Origin: Luteimonas fraxinea
GTDB lineage: Bacteria; Pseudomonadota; Gammaproteobacteria; Xanthomonadales; Xanthomonadaceae
NCBI RefSeq assembly: GCF_021233355.1
Contig: NZ_CP089507.1
Span: 3,944,184-4,008,183 of the forward strand
Length of the DNA stretch: 64,000 nucleotides
Direction of reading: 5' to 3'
The notes under the pieces are model-generated. The model did no database searches. It was not told the origin of the DNA and saw only the letters and a list, made by a program, of their open reading frames with translations. How positions within the stretch are numbered: position 1 is the stretch's first letter; each line of letters starts with the position of its first letter. This document shows, piece after piece, positions 17,463-25,262 of this stretch. The position numbers and the translations under genes were made by a program.

Positions 17463-17800
17463 ACGCCCAGCCTTGCACCACCAGCATTCGGAGCGCCCCG
17501 TGCTGCGCCGTAAGGTCGCTGCCTCACGACCCAGTGCGAGATAAATAGGTCAATGATGAGCAAGAGCGATCGAATCGCGGATTGATGCGCACAAATGCAC
17601 CTCTGTAACATTGCATCTGTGCACCAAGCTTCCCTAGGAGGACTTGATCGGGAAGTAGCCCTGCATCTGAGCGGCGCTGCATCCGCGTCGGTCAGAACGC
17701 ATCTAATGGGAAACCTCGAACTCAATCCTCGTATGCTCAGGCGCTGCGAGCGGTGTAGCCCCGCGCTTTCGGATTCCCTTGAACAAACCCTGAGCCCGGT
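17463..17800. other. Gene-free gap after the IS
   Basis: About 340 bp without a supportable gene. It probably contains the promoter of the PIN-domain gene and possibly the original upstream region of the GIY-YIG operon, displaced by the IS. I see no repeats or convincing promoter pair. Confidence 0.4.
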
Positions 17801-18937
17801 ATGCCAGCACAGACGCCAACGCCCGACGACATCTGGAACAAGACGATCGCCTTCATCTCGATTGATACAAACGTTCTATTTGAGACCGGCTTTCAGTTCA
17901 CGAGTGGCGCGCTCAATCAGCTTCCCGCTCAGATGCCTGACAGCCTCCATCTTGTTTTCAGCCCTGTTGTGGCCGAAGAAGTTAAGCGCCATCGCGTTAA
18001 GTCAGTGAAGAAGCATAGCGATTCCATTGCGGCGGCCATTGCGGGGATCCGGCGCGCGGCATCGCAGGATGTCTCTTCGATATCGTCCGCACTCGATGAT
18101 TTGAACGTCGTAGGCAATGCTGAGCGCACTTTCGATCAAGAACTCCTCGACTACGCGCAACGCTGTAGCGGCACTATTCTTACCTGGGAGGATGTATCAG
18201 TAGAGGCCGTGTTCGCAGACTATTTTCGGCAGAGTCCGCCCTTTGAAGATGGGAAGAAATCCGAGTTCCCGGACGCCGTAACGCTGCAGATCCTGCATAG
18301 ATACGCAGAACGCCTGGGCTCGACTGGAATTTTCGTAACCAAAGACCAAGGCTGCCAACGCTTCGCTGCGGATTCGGACCGAATCTACGCAGTGTCGTCC
18401 CTCGACGATCTTACGTCGCTATTTCAAGCAACGGGCAAGTCGGCGCAAGACATTTCCGATGCGATCGAAGCGCACATCCTTCATTCAACGTCTCCCGGCT
18501 ACAGCGCTGTAAACGAAGCGATCGAGCGACATGTCGCGCATTCCGAGTGGGATGTTCTCAACCTAACGCCTGACCTAGGTGGCCGCATGGAAGCAGAGGT
18601 TGTCGATGTGCGCATCAAACGACTCAACCTCGAACAATACATCATGCTCTGGCGAGACGACGATGCTGACGACACATGGATCGCGGAAGTGAGAGCAGCT
18701 GTCCAAGTAGACGTGAATGTTTCAGCCGAGCTCTACGTCTACGACTCACGTGATAAGGACGAAACGCTGATTCTGCGAGATCAGAAGTCCTTCCCTGAGC
18801 AGATAGATGTCGCAGTATTCGTCCACCTGACGAACGTCTCGCTCGCCAAGCCTCCGTCTGCTTGGAACCTGTCCTTCGACATTGCCTCGACCAACTACCG
18901 GCTAAGCGCCACAAATTTCGAGTTCGACGCGCGCTAA
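17801..18937 (+). CDS. PIN-domain protein (DUF4935-like), putative RNase
   Basis: A 378-residue protein with an N-terminal PIN-like nuclease fold. Acidic residues fall at the expected places: D22 in FISIDTNVLF, E59/E60 in VVAEEVKRH, D158 in EFPDAVTLQIL and D182 in VTKDQGC. The domain ends near residue 210, and a C-terminal beta-rich region (about 240-378) has no family I recognise. Large PIN proteins of this kind are frequent in defence islands, where they are suspected RNA-cleaving effectors. It stands alone on the plus strand, with no antitoxin-sized partner. Which nucleic acid it cleaves cannot be told. Confidence 0.72.
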   Translation: MPAQTPTPDDIWNKTIAFISIDTNVLFETGFQFTSGALNQLPAQMPDSLHLVFSPVVAEEVKRHRVKSVKKHSDSIAAAIAGIRRAASQDVSSISSALDDLNVVGNAERTFDQELLDYAQRCSGTILTWEDVSVEAVFADYFRQSPPFEDGKKSEFPDAVTLQILHRYAERLGSTGIFVTKDQGCQRFAADSDRIYAVSSLDDLTSLFQATGKSAQDISDAIEAHILHSTSPGYSAVNEAIERHVAHSEWDVLNLTPDLGGRMEAEVVDVRIKRLNLEQYIMLWRDDDADDTWIAEVRAAVQVDVNVSAELYVYDSRDKDETLILRDQKSFPEQIDVAVFVHLTNVSLAKPPSAWNLSFDIASTNYRLSATNFEFDAR

Positions 18938-19149
18938 TGGTCCAAGACTGACTTTCAATCCACGAGTAGGGGATGCGCGTTTTCGAACCGCGCAAGTCTT
19001 TAGCACTCCATCTTGCGTGCCTCAAGATCCAGATTTTTCGAGAAATCGTTCAGCGATCGGATCGCTCAAACTAAGCCTGGAAATCTGCGCTTTAAGGCAT
19101 CTCTGTTACTGAAAAATTTGAAAAGCGCATGACGAGCGGAAGCGCGATT

Positions 19150-19809
19150 CTAACGATGCTTAAGAACAATCTTGATCCACCGCACTTCTGTACGTTTTAA
19201 GTAGTCCTCAGATTTTCGCCCCTGATAAATCACTTCCAGCCCAGCGGCTGCCGACTGAGCAATGAATTCGCAGACGTCGATGGGGTACATCGGCCTGTCG
19301 GGCAGCTCGGCACCGATTCTGAGAGTTAACGCAATGCTTCCGTCTATACTGAGTAGCTGCTTCATGCTCTGCAGAGAGAGCGGACGATCCCTCGGCTCGA
19401 TGTGCATCCAAACGGCACTTAACAGGATGAAATCATAGGTATCCCTAAGAGCCTTCACCTTGTCTAGGTTCGGCAAATAATCATCGATCCATCTAATTTT
19501 TGCTTTGCGATGCTTGGCCTCAGCAAGAGCTCGAAGACCATGACTTGGCTCGACCGCAGTAACTTCATATCCTCGCGCTGCGAGTGCGGATGCGTCCCTA
19601 CCCGATCCCGCACCAATGTCCAAGCACCTTGCCCCTGGTGCAGGAAGAAATCGCAGAAAAGATCGATGGGTAGACGAAAAGCGAAGGCTCTCATAGGTCT
19701 GAAAGAACCTGTCACTAGCTTCATCGTAAGCGGACCAAGCTGCTCGACTCACGGCGGCGGCTTTCGCAAGGCGTTTGTCGGCGGCTTGACTAGAGGGACG
19801 GCAATGCAT
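19150..19809 (-). CDS. Class I SAM-dependent methyltransferase
   Basis: Up to 219 residues. Motif I is CLDIGAGSGRDASAL, followed by VTAVEPS (motif II acidic end of beta-2), DFILLSAVWMH (motif IV region) and a C-terminal beta-hairpin-like end (RWIKIVLKHR). The fold is that of small-molecule or protein methyltransferases; no NPPY-type DNA motif is present. The 5' end overlaps the upstream membrane-protein gene by 61 bp. An internal GTG near residue 20 is an alternative start, because the first residues look unlike the family. Substrate unknown. It sits beside a membrane protein and a PIN protein in a defence-rich stretch. Confidence 0.72.
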   Translation of the reverse strand: MHCRPSSQAADKRLAKAAAVSRAAWSAYDEASDRFFQTYESLRFSSTHRSFLRFLPAPGARCLDIGAGSGRDASALAARGYEVTAVEPSHGLRALAEAKHRKAKIRWIDDYLPNLDKVKALRDTYDFILLSAVWMHIEPRDRPLSLQSMKQLLSIDGSIALTLRIGAELPDRPMYPIDVCEFIAQSAAAGLEVIYQGRKSEDYLKRTEVRWIKIVLKHR

Positions 19810-20375
19810 AAACGAGGCAACGCCGGTTTCGCGACCACCTCAATTCTTAGTGCGGAACGGTCCGCTTCCTTGGAGGGAGCCAGCTTCTTTGACAATGATG
19901 AGGGATGAGAGGCGCCAAGCAGGCTGACAATGGCTGAACCGAGAAGCGCGGCGGTCCAGCAGTTAATGACAATGTTCTTAGGCCCTGCCGTATTCGGCGT
20001 CTCAGCGGAAAACTGATCCTGCTTATCGATTTGTGTTTGTATCAGACGGCGAAGGCGTCGAATTATCCTAATAGCCAGAAGGCTAAAGAAAGCAGCAAAA
20101 ATCAGAACCGCGATGCGAGCTCTTGGGTCTTCAACCGTAGTGGCCCCGTACCAAAGGCCGCCGGTGATCGCGATTACGATGCTTGGAACCTGCCACATCA
20201 GTTGATTCAACGACCGCAGATGCTGACCGGCTTCCAAGTACTGAAGCTCACGCTGTCGGAATCCCCATTTCCGATCTTCGAGCTCACTGGCGAGGCGGTT
20301 CTTTAATATCTCTATCGATTCTAGAGGCGTGGGATTCATGTCGAGGAAAGCCTCGCCGACCAGATCGGCCTGCAA
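19749..20375 (-). CDS. Small membrane protein with three predicted TM segments
   Basis: A 208-residue protein with an N-terminal amphipathic or coiled region (about residues 15-60), hydrophobic segments around VPSIVIAITGGLWYG and IAVLIFAAFFSLLAI, and a third around CWTAALLGSAIVSLLG. The C-terminal tail is basic and proline-rich. The arrangement, helix bundle followed by a TM hairpin, recalls SLATT-like membrane effectors, but I cannot assign the family. It precedes and overlaps the methyltransferase gene, so the two are probably co-expressed. Confidence 0.5.
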   Translation of the reverse strand: MQADLVGEAFLDMNPTPLESIEILKNRLASELEDRKWGFRQRELQYLEAGQHLRSLNQLMWQVPSIVIAITGGLWYGATTVEDPRARIAVLIFAAFFSLLAIRIIRRLRRLIQTQIDKQDQFSAETPNTAGPKNIVINCWTAALLGSAIVSLLGASHPSSLSKKLAPSKEADRSALRIEVVAKPALPRLCIAVPLVKPPTNALRKPPP

Positions 20376-20759
20376 ATTTGTAGGCGCCGGTCGCTCATTG
20401 TCATCCGCGTACGGACGATTCCGGGCTCTCGGCAGTCGCGGGCGGCTAGTGATCTCGCGCTAATGGCGCTCAGCTTCTTCATTTGCTCACCCGCCCAGTA
20501 AGGCTCATTCTGATCTTCAGCCGAATTAGGGTCATAACCTGCGTAGCCCGGACCAGTCTTAGCCTTAAGCCGTATTAAACATAGGAGCGTTCCTCAGTCT
20601 TGTCGATATGTGCCGCTTGCCCAACAAGAACAGACCAGGCTTTTGCCGGACTTGCACGATGGCTCCGTCCGCGGAAGGCGCTGTCGGGATACTCAAGCTG
20701 CATAGAGGGAAACGGCGCACAAGTCGTTTTCGTTGCACCTAGGCTACGAAGATGCTGAA

Positions 20760-20777
20760 GGCTCGTTGAGACGAGCC
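20760..20777. terminator. Hairpin outside the ICE boundary
   Basis: Arms GGCTCGT/ACGAGCC with loop TGAG. It lies about 40 bp beyond the guaA stop in the direction of guaA reading, where a terminator of the original guaA transcript would be expected. Confidence 0.45.
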
Positions 20778-20815
20778 GGTCCGCGATTTACGCAAGTGGT
20801 CGGGCGCTGCTCGCT

Positions 20816-20830
20816 TCACTCCCACTCGAT
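20816..20830 (-). other. Putative attachment site: 3' end of guaA (IEWE-stop)
   Basis: Read on the minus strand the 15 bp are ATCGAGTGGGAGTGA, encoding Ile-Glu-Trp-Glu-stop, the conserved C-terminus of GMP synthase. Many genomic islands integrate at the guaA 3' end and leave a short copy at the distal border. No other part of guaA is present. The orientation places the element to the right and the original guaA-downstream DNA to the left. This agrees with the trb end of the ICE lying here and with the integrase being absent from the window. Confidence 0.6.
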
Positions 20831-20837
20831 CATCAAC

Positions 20838-20861
20838 AAGCCACGCAGACCCGCGTGGCTT
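20838..20861. terminator. Hairpin just inside the ICE boundary
   Basis: Perfect 9-bp arms AAGCCACGC/GCGTGGCTT around loop AGACCC, seven bases inside the guaA remnant. It could be a terminator or a structural part of the attachment region. Confidence 0.45.
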
Positions 20862-20971
20862 AAGGGATTTTCGGTGATCGACATGGGCCTCTACCGTCGC
20901 TTTTACCGTCAGAAACGCACATCATTTGCTGACGCGGGTTTACGGGGGATCGGCCTGTCATCAATCAGCGC

Positions 20972-21892
20972 CTAGGATAACGCAGACATCCGCGTCGCGA
21001 GCAAGTCGGCCTGCTCGGCAAACTTCTTCAAATCGGTCTTCTGCAACTGCGCCAGGTTGTGCAGCTTCCAGCGGATGCCCGGCAGTTGTTCAAGGTGCGC
21101 GATGCCCAGCAACGACCACTCCGGCGTGCCGGCAACCAGCGACAACAGAAAGCGCCGCTCGCTCTGGTCCAAGCCCTGATGGATTTCGCGCGCCATGCGT
21201 TCTCGCGCGGCGAGCAACGCATCGAGTGGTACCGGCTCGGTCGTCATGCCTTGGAAGTTGTGCGCGTAGTCGTGCCGGATGTCCCTCAGCGGAGGGAACA
21301 GCACTTCATGGATCGGCCGGTTGCTGCTGGACAGGTAGACCACGAAAGCGCGCCGGATGCCAGGCGTGATGCCCTCGTGCGCAAAGAGCTGCATCACGTC
21401 GAATAGGTCGCGCGGGTGCTGCCTATCCAGTGCCGCCACCAGCTTGCCGCCGTACACGTCCTCCAGCGACACCACCGGGATGTCCAGATCGGCCATCAAC
21501 ACATCGCGCGCGGTCGGTGTGAGCGAAGCGCGGCGCACCGGCTGCACGGTGCCGCGCATGACGAAGTTGACTTCGATCTTGACCTGGATCGAGCCGCGGC
21601 GTACCAGCAATTTGGTCTCCCCTGCTGCTGCCGCCGGCACATGCGTCTGGAATCCTCGCTTCTTCAAGCGCTCTGCGGCCTGCCGGACGGCCTCGTTGAT
21701 GCGCGTCAGCGCCGCGTCACGCGGCAGCGTGTGATCGGGAAAGACCAGATCGAGATCGACCGACAAGCGCGGCATGTCGCGCACGAACAGATTGATCGCC
21801 GTGCCGCCCTTCAATGCGAAGGTGCCGTCCACGAACACCAGCGGCGCCACCTGCGTTAGCAACCGCGCGGTATCGAGATAGACCGGATTCAT
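20972..21892 (-). CDS. AbiEii toxin, nucleotidyltransferase of a type IV toxin-antitoxin system
   Basis: A 306-residue AbiEii/AbiGii-type nucleotidyltransferase. The catalytic signature is LKGGTAINLF (residues 28-37) followed by RLSVDLDLVF, giving the GG...DxD metal-binding pattern. VYGGKLVAALDRQHPRDLFDV is the usual second conserved block. These toxins block growth, in studied members by modifying tRNA. The gene overlaps its antitoxin by 4 bp and lies at the extreme trb end of the ICE, a typical site for a stabilising addiction module. Confidence 0.9.
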   Translation of the reverse strand: MNPVYLDTARLLTQVAPLVFVDGTFALKGGTAINLFVRDMPRLSVDLDLVFPDHTLPRDAALTRINEAVRQAAERLKKRGFQTHVPAAAAGETKLLVRRGSIQVKIEVNFVMRGTVQPVRRASLTPTARDVLMADLDIPVVSLEDVYGGKLVAALDRQHPRDLFDVMQLFAHEGITPGIRRAFVVYLSSSNRPIHEVLFPPLRDIRHDYAHNFQGMTTEPVPLDALLAARERMAREIHQGLDQSERRFLLSLVAGTPEWSLLGIAHLEQLPGIRWKLHNLAQLQKTDLKKFAEQADLLATRMSALS

Positions 21893-22626
21893 GGCTTGAG
21901 CACCAGCAGGCCATCAGCCGATCGGGACACCCAGGGCCGGTCGCTGCCCGTCGGCAGCTTGGCCGGATCGAGCTTGGCTGCCCAAGGTAGCGACGCCTCG
22001 CGGGCAAGTTGCAGGCACAGCCGCACGGTCTTGACGCTTGTGCAGCGTTGCAGGAGTTCGCGCAGCACGTCAGCGCGCAGGCTATAGGCGCTTTCGACGA
22101 GTTCGCGGGCTTCCTGCAACGGCTGACGCACGCCGACTTCGCTTAACAGTTCCAGCAATGCGCGCTCCGGCGCGGACACCTGCGGCGCCCCGCTGCGCTT
22201 CTCGAACGGGCCGACGTGTAGCAAGACGTCCGGCTGCTCGTCGAACAGACGCTTGCGGTGGTACTCGGCCGGGAAACGTTCGGTGAACCATTCCGGCAGA
22301 CGCGCTGCCGTCCAGCCATACAGGTGCAGCGCGGGCTGCTGCGACACGTACTGGCGCACGCCGTACCAGTCCAGGGCCGACTTGCCGCCAACGTGCAACC
22401 CCGCGAACCTGCGCTGCAACAGCAGCAGGCTGGGATGCAGAGCCAGGGTGTCGTTCGGACGGCCATAGACGCCGCGCGCCAGGCGCGTGAGCCATCCTGC
22501 CCGGACGTAGTGGACGGCCAAGTCGGCGGAGATGCCCAGCGCCGCCAAATCCTCGGAGGTCAGTGGCGTCCCCGGTGCCAGCCGGGTGTAGAGCGCATTT
22601 AGCTTGCTTTTAGTAGTCGTAGCCAT
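21889..22626 (-). CDS. AbiEi antitoxin, winged-helix autorepressor
   Basis: A protein of about 245 residues if started at the ATG at 22626 (MATTTKSKLNALYTRL). A TTG at 22662 extends the frame but coincides with the -35 box described below and is unlikely. The N-terminal winged helix (LTSEDLAALGISADLAVHYVRAGWLTRLARGVYGRP) is typical of AbiEi, and the C-terminal domain includes PERALLELLSEVG. AbiEi proteins neutralise AbiEii without direct binding and repress their own operon through paired inverted repeats. Two such repeats of identical spacing overlap and precede this start. Confidence 0.88.
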   Translation of the reverse strand: MATTTKSKLNALYTRLAPGTPLTSEDLAALGISADLAVHYVRAGWLTRLARGVYGRPNDTLALHPSLLLLQRRFAGLHVGGKSALDWYGVRQYVSQQPALHLYGWTAARLPEWFTERFPAEYHRKRLFDEQPDVLLHVGPFEKRSGAPQVSAPERALLELLSEVGVRQPLQEARELVESAYSLRADVLRELLQRCTSVKTVRLCLQLAREASLPWAAKLDPAKLPTGSDRPWVSRSADGLLVLKP

Positions 22627-22662
22627 ACTACGATTTTTACAACTTTTCCAAGCGAGAGTCAA
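22617..22662 (-). promoter_or_regulatory. abiE promoter with operator IR1, apparently leaderless
   Basis: On the minus strand TTGACT (22662-22657) and TAAAAA (22639-22634) are separated by exactly 17 bp. The predicted start of transcription falls within a base or two of the ATG at 22626, implying a leaderless message. The inverted repeat TCGTAG-N5-CTACGA at 22617-22633 covers the start codon and presumed +1, an ideal place for AbiEi repression. Confidence 0.55.
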
Positions 22663-22681
22663 TTTGATATGGCGCTACCAA

Positions 22682-22698
22682 TCGTAGTCTGGATACGA
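22682..22698. promoter_or_regulatory. abiE operator IR2
   Basis: TCGTAG-TCTGG-ATACGA repeats IR1 with the same 17-bp length and one mismatch between the arms, 65 bp away on the upstream side of the promoter. The pairing matches the two-repeat autoregulation known for AbiEi. Confidence 0.55.
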
Positions 22699-22720
22699 CA
22701 ATGAAAACTTATTCAAACTT

Positions 22721-22981
22721 TCACCCCTTCTGTATAGCCGCGCGGGAAGACGGCCGGTTGTCGTCTCCCCTGCCCCGCCTAAATCCCCGGTCGCCGGCGA
22801 TGAACGCCTCCAGCATGTGCGGGATCAGCGTCACGGCATCGACAGTCTCGCCATACGCCTGCGCGTGCAGCGCGGCGTAGCGTTCAAGGTCGGCCTTCAG
22901 GCTGGCCGGGCACGCGAAGGTCAGCTTGATGCTTTCGGTCTTGGGCAGAGGCCCCAGCCGCAGCTTCTTGGTCGTGCTCAT
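22721..22981 (-). CDS. DUF2274 family protein at the end of the trb operon
   Basis: An 86-residue protein (MSTTKKLRLGPLPKTESIKL) with a central LERYAALHAQAYG segment, recognised as the DUF2274 protein that regularly follows trbI in Tn4371-type elements. It resembles a ribbon-helix-helix-like DNA-binding protein (KLTFACPASLKADLERYA). It overlaps trbI by 4 bp, so it is translated as part of the transfer operon. Role unknown; regulation is the simplest guess. Confidence 0.8.
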   Translation of the reverse strand: MSTTKKLRLGPLPKTESIKLTFACPASLKADLERYAALHAQAYGETVDAVTLIPHMLEAFIAGDRGFRRGRGDDNRPSSRAAIQKG

Positions 22982-24270
22982 CGTGAAATCCCCCGATTGA
23001 AGAACAGCGGCTGGTACGGTCGCAGCACCAGATCCCGGTTGACGATGATGCGCACCGGCAGGCCCGGTCGTTCCGTCAGCGTGGGTTGGATGTTGAGGTT
23101 GCGCCGGGTCATCTCCTGGCCGACCTGATTGATGCTGTCCTGCGCGCTGTCACGCCCGGCGATGATGACGCGATCACCGTTCTGGCGGTTCTCCGGCGCG
23201 GCCAGCTCGGCACCGACGCCCAGCAGCGTGGTCAGCACCGCGCCAGCAAAGATGCGATCCCAATGCCAATCGACGCCATCCTCCAGGCCGGCATAGCCGG
23301 CCGGGTCGGTGCCGGCCAGGTTGTCGAGCGTCAGCGAGGACGTATCGGGCAGGATGATCCGGTTCCAGACGACTTGAACGCGGCTCTGCCCGTAGCTGAC
23401 CTGGCTGTTGTAACGGCCGAGGATGCGCGAACCCTGCGGGATCAGCAGAAACTTGCCCGTAGCCGTGTCATAGATCGGCTCCGTGACCGTGGCAATCACG
23501 TCGCCCGGTAGATCGGACTTGATACCCGTCACCAGCGCCCCGGCGATCACCGTGCCGGCCATGACTTGATACGGCGATGCCGGTATTTGCAGGTTGCCGG
23601 AATTACGGGTTTCCGTGGTGCCGGCTTGCTGGAACGCCTCCTTCTGGTCTTGCCGGTTCTGCACGGCGGTTGGGTCGGCAGGCTGGGCCGCCGTCGAGGC
23701 CGGCCCGGCCGCCATCGGGTCGAAGGCCGCATTGGCGGCGAAGCCCGGCGCGGCGGCCACCAGCGACTGCGCCACCGGCGCGGCCTGCTGGGTGCCGGTG
23801 CGGAAGAATACCGACGACGCAGCCGCTTCCTCGGCTTCCTTCAACCGCGCCAGGCGTTCCGCCTCGGCCGGGTCATGACCGGGTGTGGCGTAGGCGGCCA
23901 CGGCCGGCTGCTGCGAATTCACGATGGCCGGCCCAAGGTCGCCCGGCAGCGGCGGCCCCAGCTCGGGCACGTCGGGGGGCAAAGTCGGCGGCAGCTTGGA
24001 ATAGTCGGCCGGAAGCTGGTCGAGTCCTTCGGAGCGTGAAACGCGATCTACGTTGTATAGCTCGGCCTGCTCGTTGGCTCCGCGTCGCTGCGGTTGCAGC
24101 GACCACATCAGCGCGCCGAGCACGGCGACCGACAGGCCGCCGGCGAGGATGGCCAGCGTGCGCCGGTTCAGCCGTGTGACCGGATGCGGCTGGGCGCGCA
24201 GCGCCACCGCTTCGGGTTCGACCTTGCCCGCCGGCGGCACGGCAACGTCGGGAGTGTCGTCTTGGCTCAT
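22978..24270 (-). CDS. trbI: Conjugal transfer protein TrbI (VirB10-like)
   Basis: A 430-residue envelope-spanning protein of the type IV secretion channel. It has a short cytoplasmic N-terminus, one TM segment (LAILAGGLSVAVLGALMW, about residues 36-53), a proline/alanine-rich periplasmic stretch, and a C-terminal VirB10 domain with ILGRYNSQVSYGQSRVQVVW and a terminal RIIVNRDLVLRPY. It links the inner-membrane energy complex to the outer-membrane pore. It follows trbG with 2 bp between stop and start. Confidence 0.94.
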   Translation of the reverse strand: MSQDDTPDVAVPPAGKVEPEAVALRAQPHPVTRLNRRTLAILAGGLSVAVLGALMWSLQPQRRGANEQAELYNVDRVSRSEGLDQLPADYSKLPPTLPPDVPELGPPLPGDLGPAIVNSQQPAVAAYATPGHDPAEAERLARLKEAEEAAASSVFFRTGTQQAAPVAQSLVAAAPGFAANAAFDPMAAGPASTAAQPADPTAVQNRQDQKEAFQQAGTTETRNSGNLQIPASPYQVMAGTVIAGALVTGIKSDLPGDVIATVTEPIYDTATGKFLLIPQGSRILGRYNSQVSYGQSRVQVVWNRIILPDTSSLTLDNLAGTDPAGYAGLEDGVDWHWDRIFAGAVLTTLLGVGAELAAPENRQNGDRVIIAGRDSAQDSINQVGQEMTRRNLNIQPTLTERPGLPVRIIVNRDLVLRPYQPLFFNRGISR

Positions 24271-24272
24271 GG

Positions 24273-25262
24273 TCAGTTCCTCCGCGTGCCATCCGTGCGC
24301 TCGATGCGCACTACGTCGCCACCGTCCCCGCCCAAGCGCAGTTCAGCCGCACCGAACAGCCGATCGACGATGTAGTACGGCGAGCGGAAGCGGTAGTTCA
24401 CCAGTTGCCCGTCGCCCTGCGCGCCGATGACGAACAGCGGCGGCAGCTCGCCTTGGGCGATGCCCGGCGGGAACTGGATATAGACCTTTTCGCCGTCGTC
24501 GAAAGCGCGCAGCGGCTTCCACGGCGGATTGCTGCCACTGATCGCGTAGCGGAAGCGGATCTTCTCCAGCGACAGGCCGGTATCCACCGGCGCGGTCGCC
24601 TGCGCGGCCTGCGCCTGGCGCTGCAAGGCCAGCATCCGGTCTCTCGGGTAATCCCAGGACACCGAGGCCATCCAGGCGCGTTCGGTCGAAGTGAGTTCCA
24701 GCAGGTACGTCCGGCGGCTGGTGGTGATGACCAGGTTCGTCTTCAGCCCGGAACGGATCGGCTTGACCAGCACATTGATGCGCAGCTCATCACCGCTGCC
24801 GCTGGACGTGTCGCCGACGATCCAGCGCACGGTATCGCCGGCGGCGACCGTCACCAGTTCTTCGCCGGGCTGGAGCGAAACCACGGTGACGCGCCCCGGC
24901 GCGGCATAGACCTGATACAGCGCGCCGTCGGTGTATGGCCAGACTTGAATCGCGTTGACGTAGCCCTCGCGCGTGGGCGCGATGCGCGCCTCTGCATTGG
25001 CCTTCGACACGCGCACGGTCTCGTCGGCCGGTTCCGGCGCGGGCTTGGCCTCGTCCACCTCCGGCAGCGGCTTCAACTGCGCCGGCAGCGCCAGCGGCTC
25101 GGGAATGGCAACAACCTCCACCGGCTGGGGCGGTTCGGGCAGCGGCTGGGCCTGCACGGGTTCATCGAGCGAAATGGTCGGCGGCGGCTTGCCCTGCGTG
25201 GCGCAGCCCGACAGGGCAAGAAACAACAACGGCAAAGCGTAAAAGCGGAAAGGCAGGTTCAT
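24273..25262 (-). CDS. trbG: Conjugal transfer protein TrbG (VirB9/CagX-like)
   Basis: Start placed at the ATG at 25262 (MNLPFRFYALPLLFLALSGC), which begins a lipoprotein-type signal and overlaps trbF by 4 bp; the frame continues upstream only as a shadow inside trbF. About 329 residues. The proline-rich linker is followed by the CagX domain (YVNAIQVWPYTDGALYQVYA, RTYLLELTS) and an end with YYIVDRLFGAAELRLG. With TrbI and the TrbF complex it forms the outer-membrane core of the channel. Confidence 0.93.
   Translation of the reverse strand: MNLPFRFYALPLLFLALSGCATQGKPPPTISLDEPVQAQPLPEPPQPVEVVAIPEPLALPAQLKPLPEVDEAKPAPEPADETVRVSKANAEARIAPTREGYVNAIQVWPYTDGALYQVYAAPGRVTVVSLQPGEELVTVAAGDTVRWIVGDTSSGSGDELRINVLVKPIRSGLKTNLVITTSRRTYLLELTSTERAWMASVSWDYPRDRMLALQRQAQAAQATAPVDTGLSLEKIRFRYAISGSNPPWKPLRAFDDGEKVYIQFPPGIAQGELPPLFVIGAQGDGQLVNYRFRSPYYIVDRLFGAAELRLGGDGGDVVRIERTDGTRRN

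Larger units (their letters stand above)
20376..20971. other. Gene-free junction carrying a guaA-like attachment remnant
   Basis: About 600 bp without a supportable gene, lying between the dnd-side region and the ICE. It contains two hairpins (20760-20777 and 20838-20861) and between them a short copy of the guaA 3' end, described separately. This is the likely left boundary of the ICE. Confidence 0.5.

Noticed and set aside
16262-17466. Target-site duplication flanking the IS3 element
   Set aside because: Flanks CCAC and ACGC share only a dinucleotide; no convincing duplication.
7206-20375. dndFGH restriction genes in the defence region
   Set aside because: All genes in the stretch were examined; none has DndF, DndG or DndH features.
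22627-22662. AbiEi start at the upstream TTG
   Set aside because: The TTG is part of a well-spaced -35 box, and the family N-terminus begins at the ATG at 22626.
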